DNA of 64,000 nucleotides from Youxingia wuxianensis (GCF_014385085.1 NZ_JACRTD010000004.1:1-64000), one strand, 5' to 3'. Shown: positions 50,814 to 60,173, counted from the stretch's first letter. Numbers and translations: made by a program. Notes: a model not told the origin generated them from the letters alone.

Positions 50814-51740
50814 ATGTCACAAAAAACGGCTGATAATAAAATAGCGGAATTGCGCCAAGGGTTTTCCGAATACCTTAAAGCGCAAGGGAAAAAATCATAT
50901 GGAACTACCGTATCAGATGCCTTCTATCTGTATAGGAATAGTTTCAATCTTGACTTTTTAGCTCTGCTGGATATTGAGGAAATTCAGCAGTTTCAAAACA
51001 GAGCAAATGAACTGTTAAAATCTATCCTGCGTGAAAAGTCCTCTGCTAATGGTGGCAACATAGGGACATACGCAAGTGCCATAACTCAGTTGTGGAAATA
51101 TATTCATTCTAATGGTGCGAATGGCGTAATCTCTGCCACTTTTGTACCATCCTCGCCCTCTGCAACTTTCCATATACCTCGCCCATCATGTGAAGAGGTA
51201 GAACGGTATTTGCATAGATGGAATACAACTGCCGATTTGTTTCAGCCGGAAACCGTATTAAAAAAACTATTTACCGAAACCCACCCCAAAAACAACTCAA
51301 TCGACGATATTATTTTGAAAGTTGCCGCTCTCAATACCGTATATAACACCTACATCTATTCTGTTTATCCTGTTGCACAGCACATCCTTTCTCTCAAAAT
51401 TGATGAACGGCTTTCTGCGGGTGATGAAACGCTTGTTAATGAACTTATGCGGGTAATTTATACTGATGGAGGGAAAATAGACCATTACTCTTTTGCAACG
51501 AAATATTGTAGCTTTCATAACCCGGACGCATTTCCCATCTATGACAGTTATGTAGGTAAGATACTGCAATACTATCGGAATCAAGAGGGATTTTCTGATT
51601 TCAAAAATAGTGACCTAAAAAATTATCCTTATTTCAAGCGTATTCTGTCTGATTTTCGCCAACATTTCGGGCTGGAAAAGTACACCACAAAAGAATTTGA
51701 CCAATACTTATGGCAATTTGGCAAAGAATATTTCAAATAA
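50814..51740 (+). CDS. Hypothetical protein, 308 aa, element 2
   Basis: I do not recognise this protein. It is helical, with an N-terminal half (KIAELRQGFSEYLKAQGKKSYGTTVSDAFYLYRN) that resembles the core-binding segment of phage integrases. The C-terminal half has YSFATKYCSFHNPDAFPIYDSYVGKIL and YPYFKRILSDFRQHFGL. No tyrosine-recombinase catalytic residues are evident. The start is chosen downstream of the promoter -10 (ATG 50814, or 50808). It ends in a clear terminator. Confidence 0.6.
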   Translation: MSQKTADNKIAELRQGFSEYLKAQGKKSYGTTVSDAFYLYRNSFNLDFLALLDIEEIQQFQNRANELLKSILREKSSANGGNIGTYASAITQLWKYIHSNGANGVISATFVPSSPSATFHIPRPSCEEVERYLHRWNTTADLFQPETVLKKLFTETHPKNNSIDDIILKVAALNTVYNTYIYSVYPVAQHILSLKIDERLSAGDETLVNELMRVIYTDGGKIDHYSFATKYCSFHNPDAFPIYDSYVGKILQYYRNQEGFSDFKNSDLKNYPYFKRILSDFRQHFGLEKYTTKEFDQYLWQFGKEYFK

Positions 51741-51744
51741 AAGT

Positions 51745-51796
51745 ACGCCTGTAACAATCTCGCTGCGAGAGCGGCTGTTACAGGCGTTTTTCTTTT
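51745..51796 (+). terminator. Terminator after the 308-aa gene
   Basis: A perfect 12-bp stem ACGCCTGTAACA / TGTTACAGGCGT followed by TTTTCTTTTT. Confidence 0.9.
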
Positions 51797-51877
51797 TGGC
51801 GTGTAGTTTGTTGCTCTGTGCGCTGTAATTGCGAGAGAGCGCACGAGAATAGGGAAGATTGCTGATATACCCTATAA

Positions 51878-52381
51878 TTATTTAGGCAGCATGATGAAAG
51901 CGAATCCGATTAGCCCAAGTAGTACAATTCCCCAAATCAAAAGCACTTTCGATATGGTTTTTTCTGCCTGCGCCTCGCTTTCAAAGCGGGTGGTTTCTTC
52001 TTCATTATCGGAGTTACTGCAATCGTCACTATCATCATCAACAAAGTCTTCTAAATACTCGCTATCATCTTCATCAAACGATGAATAAGAAGTATCGAAA
52101 AAACCGGGGGTGGTTTTTCCAATCGTTTGACCATTTGTGCGGTGTATCATACCTGTTAGCCCTTTATATGACGAAATATAGCGGTCATTTATTTCGTCAT
52201 GGTAGACTTCCTCCGCGAAAAAACCGGGACGGCTTGTGCCAACCTGGTTGCCATCTGCGTCATAATGTATTTTTCTATCTCCAAATAAGCCAGGGCGACT
52301 TTTGCCAACATATTTTCCATCCTCGTAGTGGTAGGTCATACCAAATAGACCGGGCCTGCTTGTTATACGCTTTTTTCTCAT
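51878..52381 (-). CDS. RPGLFG-repeat protein with C-terminal membrane helix
   Basis: A 167-aa protein with repeats of about 20 residues, each opening S-R-P-G-[LF]-F and followed by a turn such as HYEDGKYVGK or HYDADGNQVGT; four to five copies span residues 1-105. An acidic stretch (DEDDSEYLEDFVDDDSDD) and a C-terminal helix (VLLIWGIVLLGLIGFAFIML) follow. It is probably tail-anchored with the repeats inside the cell. GGAGGGG precedes the ATG. Function unknown. Confidence 0.75.
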   Translation of the reverse strand: MRKKRITSRPGLFGMTYHYEDGKYVGKSRPGLFGDRKIHYDADGNQVGTSRPGFFAEEVYHDEINDRYISSYKGLTGMIHRTNGQTIGKTTPGFFDTSYSSFDEDDSEYLEDFVDDDSDDCSNSDNEEETTRFESEAQAEKTISKVLLIWGIVLLGLIGFAFIMLPK

Positions 52382-52402
52382 GCTAAACCCCTCCATTGAG
52401 AT

Positions 52403-52440
52403 ATTTTATTCCGTGTCCGATATTTCAGATGTCTAAATCC
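52403..52440 (-). pseudogene. Remnant of a second recombinase 3' end
   Basis: On the minus strand this reads R-HLKYRTRNKIS, very like the last residues of the intact recombinase nearby (KYLKYQTQNKVS). The DNA also matches 52612-52643 closely. It lacks the stop codon at the same place. It looks like the tail of a duplicated or replaced recombinase gene. Confidence 0.55.
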
Positions 52441-52600
52441 TGTGAATACAGAATATCAAAAAGAGTGTCCCATAAACAGTACACCATAAAACCCTATATT
52501 TCGACAAAATAAGCCGAAAAAAATTTGAGAGTATATTTTCTACCTACTTCCAGTAGTGAGCAGCCCGTAAGACCGGGCTACCCCTACCGGATAGAGTAGA

Positions 52601-54277
52601 TTAGGACACCTTATTCTGTGTCTGATATTTCAGATACTTATGCTTTTCCACCAGCCTGTCCACTTCCTCTATGCCCTTAAACTTAAAGGCAAGTGTGCCA
52701 TCTGGCTTGACTGTGATACTCTCCAATCCTGCAATCTTTTCTTCTCTGCTTATCGTCTTAAACTTCTTGCGCCATAGTTCCCGTTGCTCTTGCAGATATG
52801 CTATGGTTTCATCTACCGCCGCTATATCCTCTTGGACTTCCTCATTAGAGCGTGATAATTGCTTTATCGCAAATAACAGCCGTTCTTCCTCTGCTTTCAG
52901 CGGCTCCACCCGTTCATCCAACTGCGCTTTGCTAAACATATCAGACATATACAAGTCTAATAACTTATCTTTCCGCGCCGCTATCTCTGCAAGTTGTTCT
53001 TTCATATAGTTTACTTCATCGGCGGTTTGCTTGTCAATCTGGCTTTCCAGCGCCGCCCGGATACCCTCTAATTCCTCCACACCTCTGGAAAACCGAAAGA
53101 GCAGACCATTACCGAATGCCCTGCTTTGCAGATAGCGGTTTATCGTTGTTTCAGACACATTCGGATTACTGCATAGCATGACCCTGTTTCCATCCTTATC
53201 CCTACTCATAGTGCGCTTTTTCTTGCAGGCGTATGTCCGTACCCTGCCGCCCGCCGACTTGATATAGTCGCTACCAGAAGAAAAGTAATGCTCGCCGCAA
53301 CAGCCGCACACTAATTTTCCTGCAAACTCTGTCTTACCTGTGTATATGCCCCTGCGCTCCTTGTGCTGTACCTTGCTCTCAAGCGTTCTCTGCGCTTTTT
53401 CAAATGTGTCCATATCCACAATGGCTGGCACCTTGTCCGTTTCAAATATCACGGCTCTGCCCGTTTCTCGTACAGGGTGCTTTTCAAAAATCGTCCCCGT
53501 TGTAAACCTCTTTCTTGCCCCATGCCCTGTATAGGTCACATTCCGCAGCATTATCAACAGACTTCTGCCGCTAAATGGCTTTCCCTGCCTTGTAAAGATA
53601 CCACGCTCGGCCAAATACTCGCTGATCCGCTGTACCCCCATACCCTTATTGGTGTATAGGTCGAATACCAGCCGCACCACCTCTGCCTCGTCCTCTCTTA
53701 TCTCCAGCCTGTTCTCCGGCTTTGGATAATACTTATAGCCGTACAAATTACCGTGTGCGTGGATATTGCCCCGCTTGATACCCTCTTGTATGCCAAACAG
53801 CACCTTGCGGCTTTTGTCCCTGCTCTCGTTCTCGTCCAATACCTGCAACATCTGAACTACCATAATATCAGCGTCCCGCTCGGTGGATAATCCCGTATCT
53901 ACAAAGTCCACATATACGCCATTCTTGCGGAGCGTTTTCAAAAGCATATCGGCGCTGACATTTCGGGCAAATCGGCTGGTATTCTTTATCAAAATACGGC
54001 TGAATTTCGGCTTGCCTGTGATACGGAATAAGTCGCCGTCCATTTGGGTTTTGTCAATCCCGGCGTCTAAAATCATCTTGTCAAACTCTGGACGCTTTAG
54101 GCTTGTGCCGCTCCGTCCTCTATCTGCATAGAGGCAGACAAGTTCATAGTTTTCGTTTTCCCCGAACTCCCGCTGAAAATAGGCAATCTGATTTTCAAAA
54201 GAAGTCAACTGCTCCTTGTCCTTGGTGCTGACACGGCAGTAGGCGCATACTTTCACCCGCTTAAATGTTCGTTCCAT
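52601..54277 (-). CDS. Large serine recombinase of element 2
   Basis: A 558-aa recombinase. The resolvase domain has VCAYCRVSTKDKEQLTSFENQIAYF (catalytic Ser), YADRGRSGTSLKRPEFDKMI and KNTSRFARNVS. A recombinase domain follows (NLYGYKYYPKP, YTNKGMGVQRISEYLAERGI), then a zinc ribbon (LVCGCCGEHYF) and a coiled coil (about 410-520). It starts at the ATG behind AAGGAGG. It is the best candidate for integrating element 2. Its position 1.9 kb inside the left end is unusual and may reflect later insertions at that end. Confidence 0.9.
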   Translation of the reverse strand: MERTFKRVKVCAYCRVSTKDKEQLTSFENQIAYFQREFGENENYELVCLYADRGRSGTSLKRPEFDKMILDAGIDKTQMDGDLFRITGKPKFSRILIKNTSRFARNVSADMLLKTLRKNGVYVDFVDTGLSTERDADIMVVQMLQVLDENESRDKSRKVLFGIQEGIKRGNIHAHGNLYGYKYYPKPENRLEIREDEAEVVRLVFDLYTNKGMGVQRISEYLAERGIFTRQGKPFSGRSLLIMLRNVTYTGHGARKRFTTGTIFEKHPVRETGRAVIFETDKVPAIVDMDTFEKAQRTLESKVQHKERRGIYTGKTEFAGKLVCGCCGEHYFSSGSDYIKSAGGRVRTYACKKKRTMSRDKDGNRVMLCSNPNVSETTINRYLQSRAFGNGLLFRFSRGVEELEGIRAALESQIDKQTADEVNYMKEQLAEIAARKDKLLDLYMSDMFSKAQLDERVEPLKAEEERLLFAIKQLSRSNEEVQEDIAAVDETIAYLQEQRELWRKKFKTISREEKIAGLESITVKPDGTLAFKFKGIEEVDRLVEKHKYLKYQTQNKVS

Positions 54278-54339
54278 CGGTCTACCTCCTTTTGGAAAAA
54301 TATGCCGCCCTCGCATTTTGAGAGCGGCATATAATAAAT

Positions 54340-55623
54340 TTATCCAGCCGAAACACTTGCTAATGCTTCTTTCTGCCTTTCAGCGTCATACAGCCCGTTG
54401 ACTATATCAGCAGTTGCCGTGTAGCCGTTATTTGCAATCACTTCCCCGTCAAATACAGCATACGCAATAGTATTTGTATCAGCAAAGTAAATAAATGTAA
54501 ATTCACTTCTCACTTCTGCTCCGAAAGAGTTTTGTGCGTCTACATATGACTGAACTGCAACATAATGCTGATTTTTTCCAAAACTCCACCCATCGGTGAT
54601 ATTCGGAAAATCTGCGCTTTTCGGGGATTTTAGCAACTGCTTTACAGTTTCCATAGTGGCATATTGATAATCTGACATATCCGAAATAGACATGGGTATA
54701 TACCATTCCTCGTAAAAAGCCATGTCATATGTAACTTGTAAAGAGCCAAATGTTTCGCCCTCTATCAGATCTGCTCGGAAGTCATCTATTCCATCGGCAG
54801 GACAGCGGTAGCGCAAAACAGTACCGTTATCTTCGGCCTTAGAACCGTTTTCTCCCATTGATATTCCAAATGCGTTCAGAATTTCATCGCTATCGGTGTA
54901 AGGATATGTGTTGTATGAAGTAAACCTTACAACACTGTTGTTGACCAAAGCAAACGAAACATCGCCTAATCCCTCTGCGTTATCATAATCATAATAAACG
55001 CAAGGAACTTCAAAAGCTCCAGTACAAGTGCCTTCGTCCACGCTATCAGGCTGACCTAAAATCCCAATCAATTCTGCGCCAGTTACTTTAGAGAATTTGG
55101 TCACATCATATACGATTTCATCGCTTTGGATATTCTCGCCTGTAACATTTCCTTGCATGGTACTCGGATTACTTAGACCACCGGAAGAAATGGCGGCGGC
55201 GATAACAATTAGGCACATCACCAAACTATAACCAAGCCCAATCCTATTGATACGGCGAGAAAATGGTTTTTTCCACAGTAGGAGGACAATAGCAAGGTAT
55301 GGCATAAATACGATGGCTAATGCAGTCCAAAATTTAATATTCGGCTTTACCTTACCGATGTTATTTCCCTCGTTATAAACTTTTCCGTCTACCTCAATGT
55401 CCCGTGAACCGCACTTGGAACAGTGATAAGGGTTGCGCTGTGTATATTGCATTTGAGCAATTTCTTCGGTTGCGTTTCGGTATTTCTTTCCATGCAACAA
55501 AGGAGCCCGTTTGAGTTTTGCGTACTGAATATTATCCTTTTGCCTATTGTATTCTTTAATATCTTCGTCCGTTGCATACCAAACATTTCCGCATTTCCTA
55601 CACTTGAATTCATGCTCTTTCAT
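54340..55623 (-). CDS. Zinc-ribbon membrane protein, 427 aa
   Basis: The N-terminus carries two CxxC pairs (FKCRKCGNVW, YHCSKCGS), a zinc ribbon split by a helical insert. Two membrane helices follow at about 97-117 and 128-148, and a large C-terminal domain of mixed sequence (about 165-427) includes FSKVTGAELIGILGQPDSV. The zinc ribbon should face the cytoplasm and the C-terminal domain outside. Function unknown. Its start overlaps the end of the resolvase gene by 14 nt. Confidence 0.7.
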   Translation of the reverse strand: MKEHEFKCRKCGNVWYATDEDIKEYNRQKDNIQYAKLKRAPLLHGKKYRNATEEIAQMQYTQRNPYHCSKCGSRDIEVDGKVYNEGNNIGKVKPNIKFWTALAIVFMPYLAIVLLLWKKPFSRRINRIGLGYSLVMCLIVIAAAISSGGLSNPSTMQGNVTGENIQSDEIVYDVTKFSKVTGAELIGILGQPDSVDEGTCTGAFEVPCVYYDYDNAEGLGDVSFALVNNSVVRFTSYNTYPYTDSDEILNAFGISMGENGSKAEDNGTVLRYRCPADGIDDFRADLIEGETFGSLQVTYDMAFYEEWYIPMSISDMSDYQYATMETVKQLLKSPKSADFPNITDGWSFGKNQHYVAVQSYVDAQNSFGAEVRSEFTFIYFADTNTIAYAVFDGEVIANNGYTATADIVNGLYDAERQKEALASVSAG

Positions 55624-56209
55624 TGGGCTGTTCCTCCTCTAAAGTATGATTTTCTCGCTCCTGCTGTTCGCGAATTGCCTTATACAGCGTTCCCTGTGCT
55701 AAACCGCAGATTTCACAGATTTCAGCAACGCTATGGGTCTGCGCCCTGTAAAGTTTCAGAGCCTTTTCAACCGTCTTTGCGTCCTTTGGCGGTCTGCCGC
55801 CTTTACGCCCTCTTGCCCTCGCCGCTTTCAAACCCTCATTTGTTCGCTGTACCGTTAAATCTCGCTCGAACTGGCAAAGAGCGGATAAAACAGTAAGGAG
55901 CAATTTTCCAGTAGGAGTGCTGATGTCGATATTCTCTTTCAAACTGATTAAGACAACGCCCTGCTTCTCAAAATGTTCAATAAGCGCAAGCAGGTCTTTG
56001 GTAGAACGCCCCAGCCTGGAAAGACTCTCAATTACGACTGTATCATCTTTCCGCAACTTGTCTAACAGCCTATTCAATTCGGGGCGGTTGCGCTTTGTGC
56101 CGGTCATTTTTTCTGTCAGCAGTTCATCTACTCCATAACTGTTCAGAGCGTCAATCTGTCTATTAAGGCTCTGTTCTTCTGTGCTTACCCGAGCATAACC
56201 GAAAATCAT
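55610..56209 (-). CDS. Small serine resolvase/invertase
   Basis: A 199-aa recombinase of the resolvase-invertase class. IFGYARVSTEEQSLNRQIDAL has the catalytic Ser, DTVVIESLSRLGRSTKDL the catalytic Arg region. A C-terminal helix-turn-helix follows (GGRPPKDAKTVEKALKLYRAQTHSVAEICEICGLAQGTLYKAI). It could resolve multimers or invert DNA; no clear inverted target was found beside it. Confidence 0.88.
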   Translation of the reverse strand: MIFGYARVSTEEQSLNRQIDALNSYGVDELLTEKMTGTKRNRPELNRLLDKLRKDDTVVIESLSRLGRSTKDLLALIEHFEKQGVVLISLKENIDISTPTGKLLLTVLSALCQFERDLTVQRTNEGLKAARARGRKGGRPPKDAKTVEKALKLYRAQTHSVAEICEICGLAQGTLYKAIREQQERENHTLEEEQPNERA

Positions 56210-56356
56210 TTTATATCCCCCCTTTACAAAATTGCTGTGTAATATTATATAACACGGACGCTCCTATTTTGCAAGTAGTTTTTTAACTTATTTTTGAATG
56301 TATATATAATTACAAAAACAAGCTAAACTATTTGTAAAAACGGGGGTGGTTTCAAT

Positions 56357-56854
56357 ATGTTTATTATTCAAAAAAATGATGCATCCAGCAAAACCATTCG
56401 TATGCCAAATGCTTTAATAGAGCAGTTAGAGGAAATTGCGGCGAGCGAGGATATTTCTTTTAATCAGCTTGTAGTACAATGTTGTGAATATGCGCTTGCA
56501 AATCTCCCTAAAAATGATGGGAAAATTACTTGCACAGAACAGTTCATAAGCAGGAAAAGACAAATAAAATCAGCTTTTGAAACATATTATCTGGCTGAAC
56601 ACCCAGCGGCAAATAAAACAACAGTCATGCAAGTGTTTGCCGACGCAATTTATCCTACTCAACGCCGCCACGCCGCCCTCGGCATAGACTTATATAGCGT
56701 TCTCTCTGGCAAAATAAGCATAGACGAATACCGTAGCACACTTGAAAGCTATTTTCTGAAAATCAATCGGAACAACCCTGAGAGCCAAGCCCGAAACTAT
56801 GCCAATTGCACGAAACAGCTAAAAGCGTTCATGGAGCAGGCTGACCTGATTTAG
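56357..56854 (+). CDS. Ribbon-helix-helix protein, 165 aa
   Basis: The N-terminus (KTIRMPNALIEQLEEIAASEDISFNQLVVQCCEYALANL) has the form of a CopG/Arc DNA-binding domain. The C-terminal two thirds are helical (VFADAIYPTQRRHAALGIDLYSVLSGKISIDEYRSTLESYF) and not recognised. It is divergent from the resolvase gene, with about 150 nt of AT-rich promoter region between them. It may be a regulator of element functions. Confidence 0.65.
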   Translation: MFIIQKNDASSKTIRMPNALIEQLEEIAASEDISFNQLVVQCCEYALANLPKNDGKITCTEQFISRKRQIKSAFETYYLAEHPAANKTTVMQVFADAIYPTQRRHAALGIDLYSVLSGKISIDEYRSTLESYFLKINRNNPESQARNYANCTKQLKAFMEQADLI

Positions 56855-57363
56855 ACCGAAATTTTTTGATGAAAGACGAAGAAAAATCTGAAAATAATTG
56901 ATCTCTACCCATTGAGCGACCTTTATTTACAGTACCACCACAAAAACCGGAGGTAGGGTCGGCATAGATTGTCAGTAACTATACAAGGATATGGAAACCG
57001 TTGAATGGTTCTCCATATCCTTGCTTTTTGCTCTATGGTTTGTATTGTATCGTATCGTTTTGGCTCTGCTAATGCTGTTCTATCGTACTTTATAGATATA
57101 ACATAGCTTTACAAAATACGAATGATTTTTGTAATCTGTGTACCCGCTGTTTTTCAGCAGTCAAAAGTGTGCATTTTATTACAATAACTTTTGCATTTAA
57201 CTATTTACAACAAATTACCGTTTTTTGTAATTTACAACACGCAGTTTGATTGGTACTTCCATTTTGGAGTACCAACTTTTTTATTTAGTTGACAATCTGT
57301 TATCTGCAATCGCCCATCTGCAAACTGAAGTGCTATATGATAATAATGCTTGAGGTGAGCAAG
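56855..57363. other. Noncoding region with two hairpins and a direct repeat
   Basis: This 500-nt stretch holds a terminator-like hairpin (CAAGGATATGGA..TCCATATCCTTG then CTTTTTG, about 56984-57032). A repeated TTTACAACA (57204-57212 and 57231-57239) flanks AATTAC..GTAATT. A second terminator-like hairpin follows (TTGGTACT..AGTACCAACTTTTTT, about 57250-57282). The repeats may be an operator for the XRE regulator or part of an origin. No gene seen. Confidence 0.55.
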
Positions 57364-57675
57364 ATGATATATAACCTGTCCGCACGATTAAAACAGCTAC
57401 GGCAGGAAAAACACCTAAAGCAAGAGCAAGTCGCATTGTTGGTGGGTGTCACAAAATCCGCTGTTTCAGCCTGGGAGCTTGATATGCGTCAACCTTCGTA
57501 TGAGGCGTTAATCCGATTGGCCGAACTGTACCGTGTGAGTACAGACTATTTACTCGGTCGTACTTACAGCCGCTCCATAGACCTAACCGGACTGACCAAT
57601 GCAGAGATTGCCCTAATATGTGAACTTGTTGCGTCTATGAAAGCCAAAAATCAAAAGTTGGAGGAGTTTATATGA
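57364..57675 (+). CDS. XRE-family transcription regulator
   Basis: A 103-aa protein with a Cro/C1 helix-turn-helix (LSARLKQLRQEKHLKQEQVALLVGVTKSAVSAWELDMRQPSYEALIRLAELYRVSTDYLLG) and a short helical tail. I chose the ATG at 57364 behind GAGGTGA. Its stop overlaps the start of the SLH-protein gene (ATGA), so the two are translated together and the regulator probably controls that surface protein. Confidence 0.85.
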   Translation: MIYNLSARLKQLRQEKHLKQEQVALLVGVTKSAVSAWELDMRQPSYEALIRLAELYRVSTDYLLGRTYSRSIDLTGLTNAEIALICELVASMKAKNQKLEEFI

Positions 57676-59294
57676 AAAAAGTGATAAGCCTGCTGTTGGG
57701 ACTAACAATGTTGCTGTATTGTTCCATACCCGCTTTTGCCACAGACAGTGAAATAGCGGAAAACCCGTTGACTGTTTCCGACCCTGCACCGCCCACTCAA
57801 CAAGAGCCACCCGCCGCCCCTGTTACCGTTTCCACGCTGGACGAGTTAAAGACTGCGATTGCCGCCGCTCCTAATGTGGCAATCATCTATATCGACAACT
57901 GTATTATGATTTCAGACGAAACTGTAAGCACAGAGAAGATAATCACGCTTGCCCGTGCAGATGGATATGCTGGCGACTTAATCTCTCTTGGCAGTAACGG
58001 CGGGATTTCTGGCTTTACTTTTTATGACACCAGAGATTTCAGCAATACGATAATCGTGGGTGTAGACGCAGAAAACGCAATGATTGAGCGGTGTATTTTC
58101 TCTGGAAATGAAAACGCCCTCACATGGTTTATCTGCGTATGTGGCAGCGCATCTGTTGTCAACTGCTATTTTGCAGACGGCGGGTTTGCAATACAGAATA
58201 CCGATATTGGCACTGTTACCGTCCGTGACTGTACTGTTGTCGGCGTTTCTTTGCCCGATGGCGAAAGCCCCGTACTCAACAATGGCACTATGACGATGGA
58301 ACACACAAATGTTTATCAAAATACAAGCGGAGTCTTGAATAACGGCAATCTTACAGTAAACGGCTGTGAGATTGCGGATAATATCAGCACTGGTGGAGTT
58401 GATATTGATAACCGTGGTACATTGAGCATATCGGCTGATACCGCAGACAGAGGATTTTATAAAACGGACACAGGCGAAGAAGTGACCTTGCCTCTGTCTG
58501 AATATTCCGACCCGACTATGTTTTTATGCTTAACCGAGGAACAAGCGAAAGAATATTTTGCGCCGCCTACAACGCCTGATGAAGAACCGACACCCACGCC
58601 CGAGCCTACACCCGAACCAGATGTAGAAGAACCTACTACTACCCCAGAGCCTACACCAGAACCAGAGCCTACACCAGAACCCAGCGAGGATGATAATTAT
58701 ACGCCGCCGAGCCGCCCCAGCAGGCCCAGCCGCCCCGCACAGCCTACCACTGAAAAAGAGCCTGTGACCGAGCAGGACGCCGCCCCTGTGTTTGCCTGTG
58801 GTGACGCTGTGATTGATGTTTCCCGCTCCGTAGCGTTGCAAGGATATGGTGACGGACTTCTTCATTTGGAGGACTACTTAACAAGAGGGCAGATGGCAAC
58901 CATTATCTACCGCCTGTTAGATGATGATACACTGGAAAAATACGATACAGCGGAAAGCGTCTTTTCCGATGTGCCTAAAGATAGTTGGTGCTGCCGCTAT
59001 GTTTCCACGATTGCCAATGCCGGAATTGTGGCAGGCGTTGGCAACGGAAACTTTAGCCCGAACAGCCGCTTGACATGGGCGCACATTCTCACCGTTTTAA
59101 CCCGCTTTGTCACGGCGCAGGACTATGCCCTGCAATCTATACGCTATGACGGCTGGGCGCTGAAATCTGTAAAGACAGCCGTTGCTCTCGGCTGGATTGA
59201 AGATACTGCAAACTTTAACCCTAATGCGCCCATTACCCGCGGCGAGTTCACCGACCTTGTAAATGGCGTACTTGCCCTGTATCAAACTATATGA
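57672..59294 (+). CDS. SLH-domain surface protein with beta-helix region
   Basis: A 540-aa secreted protein. A signal peptide (cleavage near IPAFA, residue 22) precedes a right-handed beta-helix-like region (about 50-285). A Pro/Glu/Thr-rich linker follows (repeats of TPEPTPEP, about 295-375), then S-layer homology domains (LTRGQMATIIYRLL, FSDVPKDSWCCRYVSTIANAGIVAGVGNGNFSPNSRLTWAHILTVLTRF, ITRGEFTDLVNGVL). SLH domains bind cell-wall polymers. It is cargo of element 2. Confidence 0.88.
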   Translation: MKKVISLLLGLTMLLYCSIPAFATDSEIAENPLTVSDPAPPTQQEPPAAPVTVSTLDELKTAIAAAPNVAIIYIDNCIMISDETVSTEKIITLARADGYAGDLISLGSNGGISGFTFYDTRDFSNTIIVGVDAENAMIERCIFSGNENALTWFICVCGSASVVNCYFADGGFAIQNTDIGTVTVRDCTVVGVSLPDGESPVLNNGTMTMEHTNVYQNTSGVLNNGNLTVNGCEIADNISTGGVDIDNRGTLSISADTADRGFYKTDTGEEVTLPLSEYSDPTMFLCLTEEQAKEYFAPPTTPDEEPTPTPEPTPEPDVEEPTTTPEPTPEPEPTPEPSEDDNYTPPSRPSRPSRPAQPTTEKEPVTEQDAAPVFACGDAVIDVSRSVALQGYGDGLLHLEDYLTRGQMATIIYRLLDDDTLEKYDTAESVFSDVPKDSWCCRYVSTIANAGIVAGVGNGNFSPNSRLTWAHILTVLTRFVTAQDYALQSIRYDGWALKSVKTAVALGWIEDTANFNPNAPITRGEFTDLVNGVLALYQTI

Positions 59295-59512
59295 TTAACG
59301 ATGAAATGATACAGTACCTTAAAACGGTGCAGGAGAAGAATGTCATAGAGCGCAGAGAACGCCTTGCCAAAATCATATACAAATATCCCAATATTGATAT
59401 TTGCAGTGGCCGGATTCCAACGCAAGAAGAAATCTATGCAATACAACGGTGTCCGCTATATGACGGTATGTTAATTATCTTCAATCCTTTAGAAAATGAA
59501 GAAAAGGAGTAG
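59291..59512 (+). CDS. Hypothetical protein, 73 aa
   Basis: It overlaps the SLH gene stop (ATGA) and is therefore probably coupled. The sequence is highly charged (QEKNVIERRERLAKIIYKYP) and ends with PLYDGMLIIFNPLENEEKE. That end resembles the YDGVLIIYDPIKGYEN segment of the next protein, so the two may be related domains. Confidence 0.55.
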   Translation: MINDEMIQYLKTVQEKNVIERRERLAKIIYKYPNIDICSGRIPTQEEIYAIQRCPLYDGMLIIFNPLENEEKE

Positions 59513-59517
59513 TAAAT

Positions 59518-59958
59518 ATGAGTAGAAGTGTTGCCGTAAGAAGAAAATGGAATAAGCCTGTTGAACTTGCACCCGATGTTCCAATCATCGGAACAAATGG
59601 AGCAAAAATTCGTGAAATTGTAGGAGAAACAATTAGACAATGTCCTAAGTTAATTCTTTCGGTTGTCTATCTGCCGTCCTTAGAAGAACTTAGAGCATGG
59701 AGAGATGAGGGGGTTTATGATGGTGTGTTAATTATCTATGACCCCATAAAAGGATATGAAAACGGTATAATCAAAGACCTACCTGTTGAAGAACTTGTTG
59801 CCATAGCGAAAACCTTTTATAATATGATGGTATATACTACCGATGTCCCCTTGCCCTCTAATAACTGCCTAAAACGCTTTCGTCAAATAAATTATATGCA
59901 GGGCGGATTGGTAATTTTTCACAAGAGCGGTAAGGAAATTCCATATGGAAATAGTTAA
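59518..59958 (+). CDS. Hypothetical protein, 146 aa
   Basis: No recognised family. It contains YDGVLIIYDPIKGYENGIIKDLPVEELVAIAKTFYNMMVY and a basic N-terminus. It is 5 nt downstream of the 73-aa gene, behind AAGGAG, in the same operon as the XRE-SLH pair, and ends before a terminator. Confidence 0.55.
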   Translation: MSRSVAVRRKWNKPVELAPDVPIIGTNGAKIREIVGETIRQCPKLILSVVYLPSLEELRAWRDEGVYDGVLIIYDPIKGYENGIIKDLPVEELVAIAKTFYNMMVYTTDVPLPSNNCLKRFRQINYMQGGLVIFHKSGKEIPYGNS

Positions 59959-59964
59959 AGTTAA

Positions 59965-60008
59965 GAGCGGCTATACAGTATTGCCTACTGTGTAGCCGCC
60001 CTTTTTTA
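59965..60008. terminator. Terminator between convergent operons of element 2
   Basis: AGCGGCTA-ACAGTA..TACTGT-TAGCCGC followed by CCTTTTTT on the plus strand. Confidence 0.85.
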
Positions 60009-60173
60009 GTCCGGTATTTCATCTTCCCCGACAAAGATAATGACCCTTGCGCCCTCTGGCAGTTTTGCCAACTCTGCTCGGCTTGGCTTGCCGAAAAAGA
60101 CATACTGCCGCCTTTTGCCGTTGGCTTTCCGCTCCATCTGTTTCAGTTTTTTCAAGAGGACTTTACTCTGCAT
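60006..60173 (-). CDS. Hypothetical small protein, 55 aa
   Basis: MQSKVLLKKLKQMERKANGKRRQ is a basic helix, followed by YVFFGKPSRAELAKLPEGARVIIFVGEDEIPD. The start lies within the end of the upstream gene (11-nt overlap), a coupled arrangement. Unknown function. Confidence 0.55.
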   Translation of the reverse strand: MQSKVLLKKLKQMERKANGKRRQYVFFGKPSRAELAKLPEGARVIIFVGEDEIPD

